IMG/VR virus record: IMGVR_UViG_3300021964_000012
Coordinates: 126,001 to 190,000 of that record
DNA: 64,000 bases
DNA from: a virus
Reading direction: 5' to 3' (one strand)
Part shown: piece after piece, positions 25,241-33,761 of the stretch
How the letters are laid out: every line of letters starts with the position of its first letter
Position numbering within the stretch: the stretch's first letter is position 1
Notes under the pieces: generated by a model
What the model was told of the DNA's origin: nothing
The model's input: only the letters and a program-made list of their open reading frames with translations
Database searches by the model: none
Position numbers and translations under genes: made by a program

Positions 25241-25723
25241 TTATACATTTTCGTATTCAAAGTTCTGACATTCCTCACCTTTTTCTAGCAGTATTGCACC
25301 GTTACGTAGATGAAACCGTTCAGCCATCTGTGTAAGTGGGGATAATGTTACAAATCTTGTACAACCTTTGGTTTCTTTAATATGCTTTGCGGCTTCTAGT
25401 ATGATTTCTCTACCGGCTCCTTTTGAATAACTCCATACAGTATAAAATACAGCCGTATCTGGTGTGGTGTTAGTACTGCTCCATGATTCTGTACTCATCC
25501 AATCTAACTGTTGTTCTGTTAGAGGAACCTGGTTGGTATATCCAACACAGATTACTGCACGTTTGCCTTCTTCTAGTGGCAGTGCATACTGTGCATATTG
25601 GTCTTCATATAAGGCATAAACTTCTCTGCCACACATAATACGCCAATCTGCTGGAAGATGTGGACGCACTGGGTCCTCCGCAACAACCTCAGCTACATCT
25701 TGTAAATTCAATCTTGATAACAT
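25241..25723 (-). CDS. GNAT-like acetyltransferase
   Basis: 160 residues. The segment YSKGAGREIILEAAKHIKET followed by TLSPLTQMAERFHLRNGA resembles the acetyl-CoA loop and C-terminal helices of GNAT folds, with a variant pyrophosphate loop. Substrate unknown. Confidence 0.6.
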   Translation of the reverse strand: MLSRLNLQDVAEVVAEDPVRPHLPADWRIMCGREVYALYEDQYAQYALPLEEGKRAVICVGYTNQVPLTEQQLDWMSTESWSSTNTTPDTAVFYTVWSYSKGAGREIILEAAKHIKETKGCTRFVTLSPLTQMAERFHLRNGAILLEKGEECQNFEYENV

Positions 25724-25743
25724 TTTTTACCTTTTACAGTTTA

Positions 25744-25962
25744 TTAGAGTCGACGTGTAATACGACCTTTACTTAGATCATATGGTGAAACCTCAAGTTC
25801 TACAGTATCACCTAACAAGACTTTTATCTTGTACATACGCATTTTACCATTTATTTGAGCAATAACTTCGTGTTTAGGTTCTTTTAACGCAACCCTAAAC
25901 ATGCCACCACGCATTAGCTCAGTAACTGTGCCTTCAAATTTTATTAATTCTTCTTTAGCCAA
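25744..25962 (-). CDS. infA: Translation initiation factor IF-1
   Basis: 72 residues, the exact length of bacterial IF-1, with an OB-fold. Family blocks present: [34 protein letters not shown], and the hallmark [12 protein letters not shown]. Start chosen as TTG (LAKEELIKF) because GGAG lies 5 bases upstream and this matches the usual MAKE start; an in-frame ATG at 26031 would add 23 non-IF-1 residues inside the preceding gene. IF-1 occupies the ribosomal A site during initiation. Coupled to the gene at 25944-26219. Confidence 0.93.
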   Translation of the reverse strand: MAKEELIKFEGTVTELMRGGMFRVALKEPKHEVIAQINGKMRMYKIKVLLGDTVELEVSPYDLSKGRITRRL

Positions 25963-26219
25963 TTGGTCTCCTTGGTTCCTTGTAAACGGTCCCAACGAAA
26001 ACTTCTCCAGCCACCTACTGTTGTATCCCATACCACTTGTGTATCAGGATTAACTTTTCGGTCTGCTTTCTCCTCAACTTTTGGCATGATATTTTCTTGT
26101 AAGGTTGCCTTCATTTTCCGAAGTGAACCATCTGCTTTCAGAAATTCAATTTCAACAACGCCGTTGATTAATGCATCAACAACTGTCTTTTGATTTTCTA
26201 CTTCTGTATATTTAACCAT
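25944..26219 (-). CDS. Small SH3-like/DUF2693-type protein
   Basis: 91 residues. [20 protein letters not shown] and the C-terminal [17 protein letters not shown] resemble small beta-barrel proteins common in phages (DUF2693-like), which are of unknown function. Its end overlaps the IF-1 start; its start overlaps the preceding stop. Confidence 0.65.
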   Translation of the reverse strand: MVKYTEVENQKTVVDALINGVVEIEFLKADGSLRKMKATLQENIMPKVEEKADRKVNPDTQVVWDTTVGGWRSFRWDRLQGTKETNWLKKN

Positions 26220-26508
26220 TTAATGCCTCCAAATTTACCTTAATTAAATCATCGTAGGTCCAGTTCACAGGTGCGGCCCCACCAAAACTGCCTGTTTTAA
26301 TTCCTTTGCTGAAACTCACACCACGCCATTCACGTTGTTCACGACGTAGTTCTTTGTGTAAAAATTCAGGCTTTACACCATGACGTTTGGTCATGTCATA
26401 CATTGCCAAGTGTTTACCGTACTTCATTGCCAGCATGCTTGCTTCAGCTTCGGTCATACTAACACAATCGTTTTTACCACATATAGTTACACTATAAACA
26501 CGTTTCAT
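26212..26508 (-). CDS. Hypothetical 98-residue protein
   Basis: Starts MKRVYSVTICGKND; basic central helix (HKELRREQREWRG). Overlaps neighbours at both ends (ATGA). No domain recognised. Confidence 0.65.
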   Translation of the reverse strand: MKRVYSVTICGKNDCVSMTEAEASMLAMKYGKHLAMYDMTKRHGVKPEFLHKELRREQREWRGVSFSKGIKTGSFGGAAPVNWTYDDLIKVNLEALNG

Positions 26509-26684
26509 AACTTACTCTCTATTTCTTTCTTTCGGTTGGTAATATACTTGAGAATTGTTTCTAATTCTTTCTCATCGATGTTCCAACGAGCTTTTGTATC
26601 TACAACTTTTAAAACTGCTTCTTCATATCGAAGACAGGCAAACAAGGCAAGTTCGATTCCGTCTGGTTTGTTTGTGCTTGCCAC
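26505..26684 (-). CDS. Hypothetical 59-residue protein, GTG start
   Basis: Begins GTG (VASTNKPDGIELALFA) immediately after a TAG stop in a TAGTG overlap, with GAGG upstream, and ends in an ATGA overlap. Helical. Coupling at both ends supports it as a gene. Confidence 0.6.
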   Translation of the reverse strand: MASTNKPDGIELALFACLRYEEAVLKVVDTKARWNIDEKELETILKYITNRKKEIESKL

Positions 26685-27076
26685 TAGCCTCTCCTCATAC
26701 GTGCAATTTCTTTTGCATCATTTGAATCTTTGCGTACAGGCACCATGTTGCTCTTGTGCAACATACCTATACCTGCTAATTCATTACCAGTATAGACATT
26801 TTCTGTTTTCTTTGCAGTACTGCCAACTATGTTGTTACTGCATCTATAACTGCCTTGATGCTCTCTGTAATTTGGAATACTGAAGATACCTTTGCGATTG
26901 CCTTTAGCATCAGTTGGAAGTTTTGCCTTAAGTTGATCGGGAGCAATACCTCTAGAACGTAACCATTTATCATGTGCCATATCTGTTGCAATTTGCTTGG
27001 CGCTTTTTTGCTTTTTGGATTTTTTACGTGAATATTTTGTAGTGGTCATGTACGGACCAACTAAATGCATTGACAT
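26684..27076 (-). CDS. Hypothetical basic 130-residue protein
   Basis: Lys/Arg-rich N-terminal half (KYSRKKSKKQKSAKQ). Reminiscent of nucleic-acid-binding or ribosome-associated phage proteins, with no recognised domain. AGGAGG precedes the ATG, and the promoter at 27103-27130 drives it and the downstream operon ending with IF-1 and IscA. Confidence 0.65.
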   Translation of the reverse strand: MSMHLVGPYMTTTKYSRKKSKKQKSAKQIATDMAHDKWLRSRGIAPDQLKAKLPTDAKGNRKGIFSIPNYREHQGSYRCSNNIVGSTAKKTENVYTGNELAGIGMLHKSNMVPVRKDSNDAKEIARMRRG

Positions 27077-27102
27077 ACTACCTCCTGCTGTATTAATTGT
27101 TT

Positions 27103-27130
27103 ATTGTAACACACTAAACAACAATGTCAA
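27103..27130 (-). promoter_or_regulatory. Sigma70-type early promoter
   Basis: Minus strand: TTGACA (27125-27130), 16-base spacer containing TAGTGTGT, TACAAT (27103-27108). Heads the operon containing the IF-1 gene. Confidence 0.72.
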
Positions 27131-27136
27131 CCACTA

Positions 27137-27472
27137 TTAGCCACGATCTAGTAGATCAATTTTGTTTGGAACATCTTTCCATTCGGCGGCGTCTGCAGGA
27201 CGCCGGCTTTCGTCTACTTCGGTGATTTCTACAAATGATGGCAACTTTGCAAGTTCTGCATTTAGATGAAGCCATGGATCGTTTGGTTCAATATCAGTGT
27301 CGGCCACAATAGCATCTACAGGACATTCTGGAACACATACTGCACAGTCTATGCACTCATCTGGGTCTATAACCATAAAGTTTGGACCAATTTTAAAACA
27401 GTCAACTGGACAAACAGTCACACAGTCTTGATGCAAACATTTAATGCAATTTTCAGTCACTACATAAGTCAT
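27137..27472 (-). CDS. 7Fe-type ferredoxin (FdxA-like)
   Basis: 111 residues. The first cluster region is [18 protein letters not shown] and the second [16 protein letters not shown], the pattern of FdxA [3Fe-4S][4Fe-4S] ferredoxins. A C-terminal extension of about 45 residues matches the bacterial type. Electron donor for the phage radical SAM enzymes is a reasonable inference. ATG overlaps the stop of the preceding gene. Confidence 0.92.
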   Translation of the reverse strand: MTYVVTENCIKCLHQDCVTVCPVDCFKIGPNFMVIDPDECIDCAVCVPECPVDAIVADTDIEPNDPWLHLNAELAKLPSFVEITEVDESRRPADAAEWKDVPNKIDLLDRG

Positions 27473-27909
27473 TAATCGTCCTTGTTAAGAGTATCCCACA
27501 TTTGTTTTTTTTCTAAGAGATTGCGTTCTAGCTCAATGTATTTTTGTCTAATATCTCTTAGCTCTTTGAATTCTGCTTCGAGTGCTATGTTTGGTTCAAG
27601 TATTGCCATGCGTTCTTGTAAACTGTGCAAAGTGTCTTTGAGACTGACGCCATTAATTTCTATATCAGCATCTTCGCCAGTTATTCTCATCTTCCCATCG
27701 ATGTCATGACTCATTGAAAATATATTGCTGGTTGCAATATCCTCTGATGCTGGTAATATATAAGGACTTGGGTGGTAGGTACATCCAACATCATAGTCAT
27801 ATTCTAGATCTTCAATTGCTTCATAATCAGATAAATCCCCTGATAACGTGTTGTTCTCAATATGTGTTACCAAACCATTAGCATCAATGGTAAGTTTTTC
27901 ACCGCTCAT
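27472..27909 (-). CDS. Conserved phage protein, unknown function
   Basis: 145 residues: an acidic beta N-terminal part and a C-terminal coiled coil (about 100-140, [20 protein letters not shown]). No domain recognised. Coupled to the H1-like gene upstream. Confidence 0.68.
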   Translation of the reverse strand: MSGEKLTIDANGLVTHIENNTLSGDLSDYEAIEDLEYDYDVGCTYHPSPYILPASEDIATSNIFSMSHDIDGKMRITGEDADIEINGVSLKDTLHSLQERMAILEPNIALEAEFKELRDIRQKYIELERNLLEKKQMWDTLNKDD

Positions 27910-28085
27910 TATATAGCGGCTTTTTCTTCTATGATTTCTTTACGGCGTTCTTTAACTGCTTTGCCTATTTCTTGAAGAGCGGCTCTTGCTCTGGTTGCGG
28001 CAGCCTTTACTTTCTTTTCAGTAAACTTTTTATTTTCTGCAATGTAGTTTTCCATTTGCTCTACTAGTGTATCGTGTGCTGACAT
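27909..28085 (-). CDS. Histone H1/Hc1-like small basic protein
   Basis: 58 residues: KKFTEKKVKAAATRARAAL then KAVKERRKEIIEEKAA, the pattern of bacterial H1-like (Hc1) proteins, which bind DNA. GGAG lies upstream of the ATG and the stop overlaps the next start. Possible nucleoid or genome-packaging role. Confidence 0.65.
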   Translation of the reverse strand: MSAHDTLVEQMENYIAENKKFTEKKVKAAATRARAALQEIGKAVKERRKEIIEEKAAI

Positions 28086-28107
28086 TGAAATCTCCTAAAG
28101 TAGTCAG

Positions 28108-28413
28108 TTAGTGTAAAATCACGTTCTTTGGAATTGATAGATGACTATCGTCAATTTTTTCAAAACCCATTTGTTCAATTTGATCATAAAAGTTATCTGG
28201 TAATTCAAATACTTTATCATCTTGTTCAATTGCTTTTTCTTGTTCAACGCCAAGCAAACGCATTAGACCTCCGACGTGAACATGTCGAACTCCGTTATCA
28301 AACAAAGTAGCACAAATTGCAATAACAAGTCCAGCTATCGCATCATTGTCACCAAACATTGAGTCTATTTCTGCTTTGCTCTTAAACATGCTCTTACTTA
28401 TATGCAAATGCAC
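28108..28413 (-). CDS. Conserved phage protein, unknown function
   Basis: 101 residues starting MHLHISKSMF, with a hydrophobic helix AIAGLVIAICATLFDNGV. No domain recognised. Confidence 0.65.
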   Translation of the reverse strand: MHLHISKSMFKSKAEIDSMFGDNDAIAGLVIAICATLFDNGVRHVHVGGLMRLLGVEQEKAIEQDDKVFELPDNFYDQIEQMGFEKIDDSHLSIPKNVILH

Positions 28414-28425
28414 GATATTGATAAT

Positions 28426-28809
28426 TTACCAGCTCAATCCAAAAGTTTCAAAACCACCAAAAGGCAAACTAGCTATCCAAGCAATTGAGAGTAAGATCAT
28501 TTTAATGGGCCACCAAAATATATAAAACATGCTACCCCACCAACTCATGGTATCACTTACACTCCAAATCAATGTACCAACAAACACCCAAACTCCTATT
28601 AGTGCTAGGATCCATACTGCATCACTTTCAGTTTCACCTCCTGATGAGTACGAAACTGATTGATTATTTTGTTGCTCCCGCATCATCTGCATCTGTTCTT
28701 GATGTATCTTTTCGTTGCTTTGTCTAAGTCTACAGGCGGAACACAATCCACTGCTGTCAGCTGAATGAGTATTACATCCGTAGCAATAACTGTTTCCGCC
28801 TAGTGCCAT
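28426..28809 (-). CDS. Membrane protein with N-terminal zinc-ribbon-like cysteines
   Basis: 127 residues. Two CxxC pairs near the N terminus (CYGC and CSAC) suggest a small zinc ribbon. A Gln/Met-rich helix follows, then two to three transmembrane segments (about 65-120). Function unknown. Confidence 0.65.
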   Translation of the reverse strand: MALGGNSYCYGCNTHSADSSGLCSACRLRQSNEKIHQEQMQMMREQQNNQSVSYSSGGETESDAVWILALIGVWVFVGTLIWSVSDTMSWWGSMFYIFWWPIKMILLSIAWIASLPFGGFETFGLSW

Positions 28810-29201
28810 TAGTCAATCTCCAACTCTGTTGTGTTAACATCTACAAATCCTGCTTGTTCAAGTATAGCAGTTGGTGTAATAGAATTATCTACCTTACGTG
28901 AACGTATTTCAGCAATAGAAATAGGTTTCTTATACTCGCCACGTTTGGCTTCTTTATTCTTTTCATATAATTTTTCTGTGATAGCATAACCTGCATCAAA
29001 ATCTTTTTTACCCCAATTCAAACTTTCTAAATGCTTTAGTGCTTCTAGTTTTGTCATAGGTTCTGGAAGTTCGATAAGATTGATGTTTTCACAATTGTTC
29101 TTGATCAATATCTTTGTTCTACTCACAATGTCATTGGCAAACCTAACTTTTGTTATGCCATGTTGCGATGCAGTCCCTGCGACTGTGAATTTCTTTTCCA
29201 T
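28809..29201 (-). CDS. Hypothetical 130-residue protein
   Basis: Starts MEKKFTVAGTASQHG; mixed alpha/beta, charged. Adjacent to and in operon with 29204-29875. No domain recognised. Confidence 0.65.
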   Translation of the reverse strand: MEKKFTVAGTASQHGITKVRFANDIVSRTKILIKNNCENINLIELPEPMTKLEALKHLESLNWGKKDFDAGYAITEKLYEKNKEAKRGEYKKPISIAEIRSRKVDNSITPTAILEQAGFVDVNTTELEID

Positions 29202-29203
29202 TT

Positions 29204-29875
29204 TTATAGTACCTTTACTCTGTTAATTGTTGTAGTATCATTCGTGTGCTTTGTAACAGTGCCACGAACTTTCACTGCATCCCCTATTTCAAGTTTATCT
29301 CTGTAGTAGAAACTGGTCTTGTAACCATCTTTTGTAATAGCATTATAACGGAATGTACCCCAATCTGTCAACCAAAATCTACTGACTGGTTTGAGTTCAA
29401 CATCAATTCTTTCTTTGATATTACCATATGTTCCATACACATAATCTTTGGTTAGTTGTTCTTCTTTTATTGCACGTTCATACTGGACAATCTGTGAATT
29501 CACAATACCAATAAGCATTCTATCCTGTGGCACAACAAACTCGTCGAGTTCAACTGCACGGCTTAAACTTTGCTGAAAATCTGATAATTTTCTTGTTATA
29601 GCAGTTACCATTAATCTACTGCTTATAAACTTTCTTACTTCTGCTCCTTTGCATCTATCTTCTACAGAGATCTTACCGCCAAGTGCAAGTGCATTTCTTG
29701 CCACAGTTCTGTTAGCTTCGCGAACACATTCACCATTGGCATTGAACTCGTCTTCTTTATAATAACCCTTGTTAATTCTTTGAGCATAAACTGCCGCGGC
29801 CCAAATGTCATAAGCAGTGTGTACTACCTTTTGTGCGTCTTTCATTTTTCCAACCTTGAAACTATACATCTTCAT
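29204..29875 (-). CDS. Conserved phage protein with OB-like C terminus
   Basis: 223 residues. A helical body (about 1-140) and a beta-rich C-terminal part ending LEIGDAVKVRGTVTKHTN, which looks like an OB-type strand pattern. Nucleic-acid binding is possible but unproven. Overlaps the SWIM gene start. Confidence 0.65.
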   Translation of the reverse strand: MKMYSFKVGKMKDAQKVVHTAYDIWAAAVYAQRINKGYYKEDEFNANGECVREANRTVARNALALGGKISVEDRCKGAEVRKFISSRLMVTAITRKLSDFQQSLSRAVELDEFVVPQDRMLIGIVNSQIVQYERAIKEEQLTKDYVYGTYGNIKERIDVELKPVSRFWLTDWGTFRYNAITKDGYKTSFYYRDKLEIGDAVKVRGTVTKHTNDTTTINRVKVL

Positions 29876-30059
29876 CCCCTAAAAATCTTGCTTCAATACC
29901 CTTAATGTGCTTGCACATTCTATAGGCAGGACATGAACATTCCCAACCTCTATCCAGTAGAGTTACAGTATATTGATCACCTTTACTGCCCACAACTGGC
30001 CATTCAACACCAACGGCCCAATGCCCTTTTGTTACCATGTTTTCTGTTGGATGTGCCAT
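29862..30059 (-). CDS. SWIM zinc-finger small protein
   Basis: 65 residues. WECSCPAYRMCKHIKGIEA is a SWIM finger (CxC...CxH), associated with DNA or protein binding. ATG overlaps the stop of the preceding gene. Confidence 0.78.
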   Translation of the reverse strand: MAHPTENMVTKGHWAVGVEWPVVGSKGDQYTVTLLDRGWECSCPAYRMCKHIKGIEARFLGDEDV

Positions 30060-30427
30060 TAGGCTGCCAACCAGTTTGTTGTTAACTTGTCCTCATCAAC
30101 TTCCAACCAACCAATGCTATCACAAAACCATGCACCGTCATTGGCAACAAGTATATCACCAACACTAACAGTTGTCATCTTAGGAGCAATTCTTTCAATA
30201 CGGTCCTTCTGGTAAGTTCCACTTACTTCAAATGCATGGTCAATATCATCAGCAACAATGTTACCAACATGTGTGTAACAACCATTTGCAAGACCAATTT
30301 TTGGCTTACCGTTACGGCTTTCGATATAACTCTTAGCCTTAACATGACAATCCCAACCTTCTTTGTTGATAAGATCGGATAAATCTTTGTCTATAACGAT
30401 TTGAAAAACTTTGATTAACTGTGCCAT
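30059..30427 (-). CDS. Hypothetical 122-residue protein
   Basis: Starts MAQLIKVFQIVID, mixed alpha/beta. First gene of an operon with GGAG upstream; a weak promoter-like TTGACT at about 30482-30487 lies upstream without a good -10. No domain recognised. Confidence 0.65.
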   Translation of the reverse strand: MAQLIKVFQIVIDKDLSDLINKEGWDCHVKAKSYIESRNGKPKIGLANGCYTHVGNIVADDIDHAFEVSGTYQKDRIERIAPKMTTVSVGDILVANDGAWFCDSIGWLEVDEDKLTTNWLAA

Positions 30428-30482
30428 TTAGCATCTCCTTGTTTCTAACTGTATATACAGCTTAACACAAAATGCTCTAAAG

Positions 30483-32378
30483 TCAACCTTTTTCTAGAAA
30501 AAGAGTTGTTTTTTCTGTGGAATATTCTACACGAGCCTGCCATTTTTTGTTTTTACGTGTACTGTTCATCCACTGTGGCCAGGTCACAACCAAGCCTTTT
30601 GCTGGATATGCTCTGTGTATTCGATAGTCAGTAGGGCGAATATTGAGGTCTTCTTTACCAAGTGCATATTCAAACACGTTGGCTCCTAGTGTTATTTCTG
30701 TCACTGGCTCATGTGCAAATATAGTTTGCTGCCGTTCTTGTATGTACATTAAATCTAAGATTAGTTTATCATCTGGAGCAAAGTGTTGTGCTACTGTAAG
30801 TATATCTTGGAAAGTTTGTGAACGATTGGTTATTCCTAGATCTTCAATTACAGGTGCATAGGTTAAACCTGCTAAGAACATATTGAATTCTAAGCGATCA
30901 GCATAACCTTGCCATTTTGTCAGCCATTTGTGTGCCGCACAATCTTTGTTTTCTAATCCCCAGTCTAACATATACTCATAAAACTTTTCAAATGGTACGC
31001 CGTGACGTTTGTTTAGATATCGTGTAATAATCTGTGTAAAACCATTGGCATCCATCATTGAAGTGTACCAAGTCCATAACCATAGTTTCTTCATTTGTTC
31101 TGCAGGCAAATCTTTTGTGCCTGTGAGTGTTTCTTGATATTCATCTACTATATTAGAAAAATAACTTTTAAGGGTGGTTTGTGTAATACCGTGTTTTTTC
31201 TTGTATTCAGGTTCATTCATCTCTGAGTTTTCAAGAATAGTCACAGGATATGCTTCTACAATAATATCTCTGCTCAACAGATCACACAAGCCTGTAGTCC
31301 ATGACTTCCAGGTTTCTCCGGGCAAGCCAATTATTAATTCTGTGTTTATGCTTAACCCTTCTTTGTGAGCAGTGTCTGCTACTTTCTGCATGGCTTCTTC
31401 TTTGAGATTTACACGTTTAATATGCTTCAGAACTTCTGGATTGGTACTTTGCAACGCCATAGTAAAACGTCGCATCATATCGGCTTCCATCAGTTTAACT
31501 GCCATGTCGACCAACTGCACTGTGGCATTTTTACTCCAGTTGGTATCAAACAACACTGGAAATCCATACTTCTTTTTTGTGCGAATAAGCATATCTGTGA
31601 TTTCCATATCTCTATCTTTGAATATACCAAAATTAGCATCTGTGTTTGTTATTAGTTCTAGTTTGTTTCGGCCTATCCATTCTAGTTCAGCTTCAATGCG
31701 TTCTAGGTTAAACTTCTTTACTTTAGAAAAGGTTGTACCTCCCCAGTCACAGAAGGTACACATAAACGGACAACCTCTGTTGGTTTCCAATACTGCATTC
31801 CAAATTTTACCTGGATACATGTCAGGCAAATGATCAAACAGTCCCATCAGATAAGGCGATGGTACTGCTGACAAATCCATTATACGTTGACTTGGACCTG
31901 TTAACACTGTCTTGCCGTTACGGTTGATGCTGATACCAGGCACCATTTCTTCGTCTTGTTTGCCGACAAAACTTTGCAACAATCCAGTAAAACTTATTTC
32001 ACCTTCTTGGTGTATGAGATAATCAATATAGGGTTTGTCTGCAAAAAAGTTTTCTGACTTGTTTGGTGTTTCTGCGCCACCAATAATTATTTTACATTCT
32101 GGATAACGAGCCTTTACGGCTTTAGCCAAAGCCTGATTGTAACTTACGTTCCATACGTAACTGCTTAGTCCAACAACCGCAGGGTCAACCATCTTATCCA
32201 CCAGCATGTCGATTGGCTCTTTTACACTGTACAAACCTGCAAGACAATAGTTGTCAAGTATATGAGGTTGTGTAGTTGCATAGGCCCAAACAACACCAAC
32301 ACTATATGGAAAGTAATAATAGTTGCTACCTGGCAACTCCAGACTCATTTGTGCCATGTAAACATTCTTCATATTCAT
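30483..32378 (-). CDS. B12-binding-type radical SAM protein
   Basis: 631 residues. The N-terminal about 150 residues resemble a cobalamin-binding Rossmann domain (VVGLSSYVWN, IIIGGAETP). The radical SAM core has CPFMCTFCDWGG (CxxxCxxC, about 208-215) and later NTELIIGLPGETW. The C-terminal 200 residues resemble the DUF4080-like tail of such proteins. The usual DxHxxG cobalamin motif is not evident, so B12 use is uncertain. Substrate unknown; class members do methylations or rearrangements. Confidence 0.85.
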   Translation of the reverse strand: MNMKNVYMAQMSLELPGSNYYYFPYSVGVVWAYATTQPHILDNYCLAGLYSVKEPIDMLVDKMVDPAVVGLSSYVWNVSYNQALAKAVKARYPECKIIIGGAETPNKSENFFADKPYIDYLIHQEGEISFTGLLQSFVGKQDEEMVPGISINRNGKTVLTGPSQRIMDLSAVPSPYLMGLFDHLPDMYPGKIWNAVLETNRGCPFMCTFCDWGGTTFSKVKKFNLERIEAELEWIGRNKLELITNTDANFGIFKDRDMEITDMLIRTKKKYGFPVLFDTNWSKNATVQLVDMAVKLMEADMMRRFTMALQSTNPEVLKHIKRVNLKEEAMQKVADTAHKEGLSINTELIIGLPGETWKSWTTGLCDLLSRDIIVEAYPVTILENSEMNEPEYKKKHGITQTTLKSYFSNIVDEYQETLTGTKDLPAEQMKKLWLWTWYTSMMDANGFTQIITRYLNKRHGVPFEKFYEYMLDWGLENKDCAAHKWLTKWQGYADRLEFNMFLAGLTYAPVIEDLGITNRSQTFQDILTVAQHFAPDDKLILDLMYIQERQQTIFAHEPVTEITLGANVFEYALGKEDLNIRPTDYRIHRAYPAKGLVVTWPQWMNSTRKNKKWQARVEYSTEKTTLFLEKG

Positions 32379-32406
32379 ACTTATGTTAATTTATTTTATT
32401 CAAAAG

Positions 32407-32430
32407 AAAAGCCACCCTAGGGTGGCTTTT
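32407..32430 (-). terminator. Intrinsic terminator GCCACCCTAGGGTGGC
   Basis: Perfect 8-bp inverted repeat GCCACCC-TA-GGGTGGC (32411-32426) with a T-rich tract on both sides. It lies downstream of the gene at 32451-32711 on the minus strand and could act in both directions. Confidence 0.85.
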
Positions 32431-32450
32431 TTTGTGCTCTAAAGATATAA

Positions 32451-32711
32451 TTAAGCAGTTCTTGATGCTAAAGCTCTGTAACCAGCGGCAATAACTTCTC
32501 TAGGTGCTTTTGTGCCCATTGTATAAACCTTGGACTTGTTGCCTTTTCTACCTACAGTGTTTAAGAACACTGGGTAACCAGCAAATTTAATTGCTTGAAT
32601 AGCAGCACCAGGATTTGATACGTTGAATTTTGACTTGATGTCAGCTGATGTTAATCTCTCACCTGACTGTAGGGCTTCAAGGATTGCACCTTGTTTACTG
32701 TTAGTTCTCAT
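32451..32711 (-). CDS. Small HTH protein
   Basis: 86 residues. KQGAILEALQSGERLTSADIKSKFNV looks like a winged helix-turn-helix of the type found in small phage regulators. Its own promoter (32772-32799) and terminator (32407-32430) make it monocistronic, fitting a highly expressed early regulator. Target unknown. Confidence 0.72.
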   Translation of the reverse strand: MRTNSKQGAILEALQSGERLTSADIKSKFNVSNPGAAIQAIKFAGYPVFLNTVGRKGNKSKVYTMGTKAPREVIAAGYRALASRTA

Positions 32712-32771
32712 TTAGATTTACTCCGTATATCTAGTTTAAATTGTTGTCGGCCTTTCCAACAACATGTACAC

Positions 32772-32799
32772 AGTATAGCACCTATCTAGAAGAAGTCAA
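32772..32799 (-). promoter_or_regulatory. Sigma70-type early promoter
   Basis: Minus strand: TTGACT (32794-32799), 16-base spacer, TATACT (32772-32777), upstream of the HTH gene. Confidence 0.7.
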
Positions 32800-33300
32800 C
32801 TATTTGTTAGCCTTTTTGTAGTTTTTGGTACGATAAAACAAATGATCGTCGATTCGGGCTACATAGTTAAAGTCATGTCTCCACTTAGGACGTACATTTT
32901 GTGCATGATACCACATGCTACCTTCACTGATATCTGTACCTAGGTTCCACAGGGTATAGGCATCTTTTGCAACTACGAGAGCATTTCTCCATGTGGTTGG
33001 TTCTTTGGGCTCATCTGATAAACCATCACAGTACCATGAGAACTGACACTTGTTCTTAAGCATCACAGTTTTACCATGTTCTTTTTTCCACCATCTGGAA
33101 GTTAGTCCTTGTTCAACAACTCCACAAATTGTGTCAGGATATCTTTTACTTTTAACTCTGTTCAACACCACATGCGATACTGCAATCTGTCCTGCAGTGC
33201 TTTGGTTACGTGCTTCAAAGTAGATATTTTTAGCAAGACAACTCCATTCTGCTGGTGATGCAAATAAAAATTGTAATGTTAATAATGTTTCTTTAATCAT
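32800..33300 (-). CDS. SleB/CwlJ-type cell-wall hydrolase
   Basis: 166 residues. CLAKNIYFEARNQSTAGQIA with the catalytic Glu, then FSWYCDGLSD and MWYHAQNVRPKW, are the Hydrolase_2 (SleB) family pattern. A short hydrophobic N terminus suggests export. Cleaves peptidoglycan; possibly an accessory lysin in addition to the T4-type lysozyme at 3264-3716. Confidence 0.88.
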   Translation of the reverse strand: MIKETLLTLQFLFASPAEWSCLAKNIYFEARNQSTAGQIAVSHVVLNRVKSKRYPDTICGVVEQGLTSRWWKKEHGKTVMLKNKCQFSWYCDGLSDEPKEPTTWRNALVVAKDAYTLWNLGTDISEGSMWYHAQNVRPKWRHDFNYVARIDDHLFYRTKNYKKANK

Positions 33301-33336
33301 AATGTTCTCCGCTTAGATAATATATATTTAAAGATA

Positions 33337-33642
33337 TTATGCCGCAACCTTTCCTGTAATCAATGACTTATCTAACTTAACCTGTGTGCTACCAATTGAA
33401 GCACCAGTGTTTTGAAATACCAACACGGTTCTTGGATTAACTTTGTAAACCTTACCAAACTTTTTAATACCACCGTATGTCCACTCGATGGTATCACCAA
33501 TTTTAACCGCAAACTTGTTAGCTTTCATTTTACCTAAGAAAGTAATGTGTCTGTTATACTCACTTGCCAATACGTGCATGTCAGAAGTATCTGTAATTTT
33601 TCTCATTGCTTCTAATGCTAATTCTAATTCTTTTGAGTACAT
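33337..33642 (-). CDS. Hypothetical 101-residue protein
   Basis: Helical N-terminal half, beta C-terminal half (VKIGDTIEWTYGGIKKFGKV, SH3-like). GGGAG precedes the ATG, and it is driven by the promoter at 33674-33701. No family. Confidence 0.65.
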   Translation of the reverse strand: MYSKELELALEAMRKITDTSDMHVLASEYNRHITFLGKMKANKFAVKIGDTIEWTYGGIKKFGKVYKVNPRTVLVFQNTGASIGSTQVKLDKSLITGKVAA

Positions 33643-33673
33643 AAACTATCTCCCTGTTTCTAAGTATACATAT

Positions 33674-33701
33674 ATAATAACACACTATACGTCGTTGTCA
33701 A
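33674..33701 (-). promoter_or_regulatory. Sigma70-type early promoter, repeated cassette
   Basis: Minus strand: TTGACA (33696-33701), 16-base spacer with TATAGTGTGT, TATTAT (33674-33679). Nearly the same sequence as promoters at 49165 and 52987. Confidence 0.75.
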
Positions 33702-33761
33702 CCTTTTTCTGTGTTTTGGTTTATTTGTATGGTATTAAATGTTTAGATAATTACTAATATC

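Noticed and set aside
25963-26031. IF-1 with a 23-residue N-terminal extension from ATG at 26031
   Set aside because: The extension lies within the preceding gene, does not resemble IF-1, and the TTG start gives the standard 72-residue length with a better ribosome site.
30482-30487. Sigma70 promoter upstream of 30427
   Set aside because: TTGACT is present in the usual GGTTGAC context, but no acceptable -10 lies at 16-18 bases.
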